A stretch of DNA of 64,000 nucleotides from Dipteronia dyeriana. Taxonomy: Eukaryota > Streptophyta > Magnoliopsida > Sapindales > Sapindaceae. Location of the stretch: NCBI GenBank assembly GCA_032871835.1, contig CM065296.1, positions 57,554,186 through 57,618,185 of the forward strand, read 5' to 3'. The notes under the pieces were generated by a model, which worked only from the letters and a program-made list of their open reading frames with translations, was not told where the DNA came from and did not search any database. Within the stretch, counting starts at the first letter, position 1. Each line of letters begins with the position of its first letter. Positions 60,022 to 64,000 of the stretch are shown piece by piece. The translations under genes were made by a program, and so were the position numbers.

Positions 60022-61133
60022 TTGTGATGAGTGAAAGCCGTCATGAAAAGTATATTTTTATGTAAGAAAAATCCAAGAAGTGTTGAAAATGAATCACTTA
60101 AAAAAAAATTTGATACAAAGCCTAAAAAGAAATGGAGGAAGGCTTAAAATGGAGTATAGTTGAAAACTGTGATTGCTCGGGTTGAAAAATATAAATGGAT
60201 TGACGAGCCACATGCACACACATGCTCATATGTTGAAATCTATTCTGTTTAAAGCAAAAATTTAGATGATAATCGGTTTGACCTTGATTGGAAAAGCTTT
60301 AGATGGATATGTGTTGAAGTGGTTTGCATGTTGATATCACAATCACTCCTTGTATATATGCTAGAAGCATTTTCACACACACACGTTTTTGCTTAATGTG
60401 CTTGATTCATTAGCAATGAGAGATTATTTTTGAAAGAATAATAAAAATCTATGATTCTCTTATTAATTTTGAAAAATAATGGTTTACTATCTTTTATTGC
60501 TTTAAATGTGTGATTGTGTGATTCCCTTGTGAACAAGTTTACTTGCTTTTTAATATGTGGAGTATATCTTAAGGGGGAGCTTAGTTTGTTTAACTTAGTT
60601 CTCTATACAACTTGTTTGCTCATTATCTCATGATTTTATTATGCATGCCATATAACCTTATAGGCATTTTCAATTGGCATTTATCTCTCTCTTTCTAGGT
60701 TGTGTAATATGTTTTAGTCTATTCCTTGCCAAAAGTGGGAGAAAGTGTTTTCCTCACCATGTTACTTACTTTTGATATAAAAGGGGAGACAATTCTTTCA
60801 GGGGGAGAAATTTTGTCTTAAGGGGGAGAAAGAATTCTTGTTTGCATCTTGTTTACATGAGATAAGAAGAGATAAGGGAACTTTTGTTTCGTTTCATTTC
60901 GTATATTGTTTGTTTATCTCAGCTATCTTCTTTGTAGAAGATTTTTTTTTTGGTTGTTCTTGTCTCACAGGTGCTTTGAATGTGTGAAGATATTCTTGAA
61001 GATTCTTGAAGACATGTTAGTCTAGAACATCTCTTTGTAATGTGAGGATGTGAGAATGCAATCAACATTGATTATGAGTGATCATTGTATGGTGAGGTAG
61101 AGGTTTTGTCATGGAATAGCCAAAGGGGGAGAT
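60022..61133 (+). other. D 3' region with GGGGGAG motifs, non-coding
   Basis: The sequence after the viral fragment matches E's minus strand at 53860-53400. AAGGGGGAG-type purine motifs recur at about 60570, 60783, 60799, 60822 and 61124, as reported for SIRE-type elements upstream of the 3' LTR. The last one (61121-61133) is the polypurine tract. No ORF of note. Confidence 0.75.
61121..61133 (+). promoter_or_regulatory. Polypurine tract of copia D
   Basis: CAAAGGGGGAGAT immediately before TGTTAGG at 61134, the start of the 3' LTR. Confidence 0.85.
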
Positions 61134-63317
61134 TGTTAGGTTTTATATTTGTGTCTGCTTGATTCCATAACAAAACTTCATTTCTTTGTAATGCTTAGTT
61201 GCTTAAGTGGTTCGTGATGATAAGAGCTTCAAGGAAGAAAAGCAACTTCTCATGATGCAAATTTCATCTTCAAGAGCATTGGTACTATCCTTGGATGCTA
61301 AGGTATCAAGATTCTTCTTCATCTTGCAAGGTGTAGGCGCACACACGCACAATTCATTCATATGTGTCCCTGCTTTGTTGTACATCATTATATGCGCACA
61401 CACACACAATTCATACATTTGTATCCCTGCATCATAGCACATCATTTGGTATGACACATTCACACACTTGAAGTTAAATGCTCATGTATTGGTATGAAAG
61501 TAACAAGTTTTGGAAAATGCATGATTGAAGACTATCTCTATGTAGTTTGCATTCTTGTGTGAAATGTGTTTGTTTGTCTATATGTTTGTATTACATGGAT
61601 CTTGAACTTGGTTTTAGTCTTAGATTATTCATGATTGAGTTCCAGTCATTTCGGTTACTCATACTATTGATTTCGAGTTCTAAGTCAAAAGATACTACAC
61701 TTTAAACTCATGTTGCAAACATTGTCTTCGTCTTTATATATCGAGTCAAATTCTTATTTTCTAGGTTGAGTATCTTATATGTCCATGTCTAAGAGGGAGT
61801 CCTAGTTTGTAATCTTTAATTGTATTTGAATTCGGAGTTCGAAGGCCAAAGAACGGTCGAAGAACACGAGAGGAGTGCAAAGGAAGAGGTGCGATGGCAT
61901 AAGCCATCACTTGGCACCTTCCCGAGATAGCACGTGACCATCTCGGCCCCAAAGCCTTGCTGCCCCGAGATGCCCGTGCTCCATCTCGGGGAGGCACTAA
62001 GGCATCAGGGCAAAATGGTCTTTTGGTTGTTCTCTCCTTAAAATCTCTCCTTTCATCTCATTCATTAGGTGTGGAGAAAAATGGATTTAAAGAACAAGTG
62101 CAAAAATTCTCTCAACATTTTGATTTTTGTTTTTGTGATAACTTCTTCATTTCTACTCCAAATCACTTGATTCAAAAACAGATTTCGAGTTTATTGAAGA
62201 TTTATATAGACCCCAAGCATTTATAGAACCAAAGGATGTCTAGAATTTTTGTTGTGATCATATCATTAGTTCATGATTTTCATCCCTGTTGGTAAAATCA
62301 TCTTCCTCTTAGTTTTATTCTTAGATCCTCTTATTGATTGATGTTATTTGATTAAGAAGCATGACTAGGATGATTTTGATATCATTTTGTGGTTTATTGA
62401 TTTGATTTTCAAGTTTACCTAGATTTGTGATAAATTGAATGATTTGTGCTAAACTTGATAAACATGAAATTTCTTCTAGAAATCTTTTGCTCTTATGCTT
62501 GATTGACTATTTCTAGAACTAATTTCATTTTCTAAGAACTAGGTTGTGTTTCAATTGGTTTCTATATCTTCATATCTATGTTCTTAGTTAATAACATGCT
62601 TAGGTTGTATAGATACATTTGTGATTGCTCTTTGAAAGTATAAACTAGCTATCTTGTTACATGTCCATAGAATTTGTTGATCTTCATTTTCTATGTTGAG
62701 TGCTTGTTTGCGTTTTGCATTCATGATCACTTAGATGCCTTGTGAAGAGGTAAGAAGTCTCATATCTTAGAGTAATTCTTTGATTTGAGCAATTGGAAGT
62801 CTTAGTTAGAGTTGGGAGGACTTGGATAGCTAAGCAAGTGAAAGTCTTGACAAGAGGTGTGAGACCTCGGATTGTTGAGCAAGGAAGTCTCAACTAGAGT
62901 CGGGAGGACTCGGATAGTTGAGCAAGAAGTCTTGCCTAGGGTCGGGAGGATCCGGATAGATGAGCAAGGAATCTTCCAAGAGACAAGAGGTCTTGGATAG
63001 GAAGTTGGCTTACTAGATCACTAGGTTCAAGGGTTGAGTAAGAGTTATAGCTTGGAGAGCATGTGTTGATTGCTTGAGTGTGTAACTCTTATTTGAAAAA
63101 GTTGATTTGCTTTTTCCGGTGGTTGTGGTATCAACCTGTGGATGTTTCCTCTTCGAAGGTTTACCACGTAAATATTGTGTGTCTTTGTTTGCCATTTTCA
63201 TTAAGCATTATTAAAATTGCATTGTTTTAAAAGAAGACAAAAATTGGAGCATATACCTTTTCACCCCCCCCCCCCCCTCTAGGTATATTTACACTATAAA
63301 GATAAAGGGAAATTTCA
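61134..63317 (+). repeat. 3' LTR of copia D (2184 bp)
   Basis: TGTTAGG to TTTCA, the same length as the 5' LTR with scattered substitutions. A C run of about 14 lies at 63265-63278. The next 5 bp are the likely target duplication and gypsy LTR F resumes. No gene. Confidence 0.93.
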
Positions 63318-63410
63318 ACCAGGATCAATGACAGGTGAACGCCGGCTTTGATTCGGGTCAAGAGAGTGGAAAATTTCTCTTTGGTCCCTAGCCAAATTTT
63401 CCTATTAATA
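63318..63410 (-). repeat. Gypsy LTR F, remaining end
   Basis: This continues 41055-42065 after the D insertion: GCTTTGATTCGGGT and TTTGGTCCCTAGCCAAATTTT match, inverted, A's 8460-8540. It ends in TATTAATA at 63410, the LTR start on the minus strand with a TG to TA change, as in B. Confidence 0.85.
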
Positions 63411-63578
63411 GAAGTCCCCTCTAACTTGAACATCGATAATTGAGTTGGGGTTGGAGTCAGATTTCCTATTTTAATTGGAAAAAATTTCCTTTCACATTGT
63501 TATCAGTATCTCAGTGAAATCCTCGCATTTAATGCATGAGTAACGTGGCTTGCATAGTCTGTGAAACAAATATTATGG
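63411..63578 (-). other. Gypsy F polypurine tract and internal stub
   Basis: The minus strand reads GTTAGAGGGGACTTC (63411-63425), the Tat polypurine tract. Then 150 bp resembles the sequence between the aORF and the LTR in A, B and C (TTGAGTTGGGGTTGGAGTCAG). It is cut by the next LTR. Confidence 0.7.
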
Positions 63579-64000
63579 TGTGTAATATTAATCTAGAGGG
63601 GGGGTAAATAGATATTAAAACATTTTTACCAAATTTTCGTTAATGAACAAGTTGACAAAAATACCCCTAACTAGTCACAATAATATCACAAGTGTAATAA
63701 GTGCGGAAATAATAAAGACACTTGAGATATACGTGGAAACCCTCCAAATGGGAAAAACCACGGGCTGTTAAGTGCGCCACACTCGAACTACGAATCCTCT
63801 GATGATAGAGGCATTACAACCTACTCCCGGTATATAACCCACTACCACTACCTAATCCCGGTATTAAGTGGACATAGTCCAATTTGCTTACGTTTGAAGC
63901 AACTTACTCCCGGAGGCAACGCAAGACTTACTTATCTTAAATGAAGAGATAAACACCCTATGTGAACATATGATGATATTCAAGCAACAAACAAGGCTAG
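63579..64000 (-). repeat. Copia-type LTR start, truncated by the window edge
   Basis: From about 63579 the sequence resembles the beginning of the E LTR only in outline: ATTAATCTAGAGGGGGGGTAAATAG compares with E's GGCTAATCTAGAGGGG and GTGAATAG, followed by GTGGAAACC...CACGGGCT where E has GTGGTAAACC...CACGAGCT. It is a different subfamily or family. The exact start is uncertain; no primer site precedes it, so it is probably the 3' LTR of a minus-strand element. No gene. Confidence 0.6.

Larger units (their letters stand above)
42066..63317 (+). mobile_element. SIRE-type Ty1/copia retrotransposon D with nested E
   Basis: Its two LTRs, 42066-44249 and 61134-63317, are both 2184 bp, beginning TGTTAGG and ending TTTCA. 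A primer-binding site lies at 44252-44263 and a polypurine tract at 61121-61133. The flanking 5 bp, GCCGG (42061-42065) and ACCAG (63318-63322), differ by two G/A transitions and are plausibly a decayed target duplication in gypsy LTR F. Pol sequence at 45480-48565 has the wording of the SIRE/Maximus lineage (KQVLGNGTICIPGLPKL, LISITHLC). The N-terminal gag domain is missing. Between pol and the 3' LTR lie the whole of E, a viral RNase H fragment and GGGGGAG repeats. Confidence 0.9.

Noticed and set aside
1..64000. Host protein-coding genes, tRNA or rRNA genes
   Set aside because: Every long frame could be placed in a transposable element or viral relic; I saw no cloverleaf or rRNA-like sequence beyond primer-binding sites.

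Overview
This is a stretch of plant nuclear DNA, probably from a eudicot, made almost entirely of nested, decayed transposable elements. I found no host gene, no structural RNA gene and no CRISPR array. The evidence for a plant is: Ty1/copia primer-binding sites matching plant initiator tRNA-Met; a SIRE/Maximus-type copia family; Tat-lineage Ty3/gypsy elements with an antisense ORF after pol; a RICESLEEPER-type hAT transposon; and a caulimovirid-like RNase H fragment. The DNA is AT-rich, and every long reading frame carries stops or frameshifts.

Layout. 1-1902 is part of a copia LTR (family 'C1'), inserted in the RT of a Tat gypsy element, A (1903-9620, +). A has pol, a tandem-repeat 3' UTR, an antisense ORF (aORF) and a 3' LTR. 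A second Tat element, C (about 9621-29755, -), lies in the opposite orientation. Its aORF (10577-12680, resuming at 27672) is split by a complete C1 copia element, I (12681-27666, -), with 5-bp target duplications GATGT. The left LTR of I is itself split by a 6.1-kb hAT transposon (13239-19366) with 8-bp duplications CTTGCTAT. At about 29755 C is joined tail-to-tail to a third Tat element, B (29756-40228, +). B's 3' LTR lies in an old C1 LTR fragment (40229-41054).

The right half is a second nest. A reverse-strand gypsy LTR, F (41055-42065 and 63318-63410), was split by a SIRE-type copia element, D (42066-63317, +), which has two 2184-bp LTRs. D was split by E (48828-59229, -; target duplications CATGA), a related element that keeps gag but has no pol and carries an extra 3' ORF. 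D also holds about 700 bp of pararetrovirus-like RNase H sequence (about 59323-60021). E has the same stretch of element without that insert, so the insert can be bounded. From about 63579 to the window end there is another copia-type LTR.

How the parts relate. None of these elements looks able to move on its own. D keeps pol but lacks the N-terminal gag domain. E keeps gag but lacks pol. The Tat elements share an aORF with a conserved TATA-like motif about 130-140 bp upstream of its start. The hAT transposase is in one frame throughout apart from two nonsense codons. Insertion order read from the target duplications: C, then I, then hAT on the left; C1 LTR, then F, then D, then E on the right.
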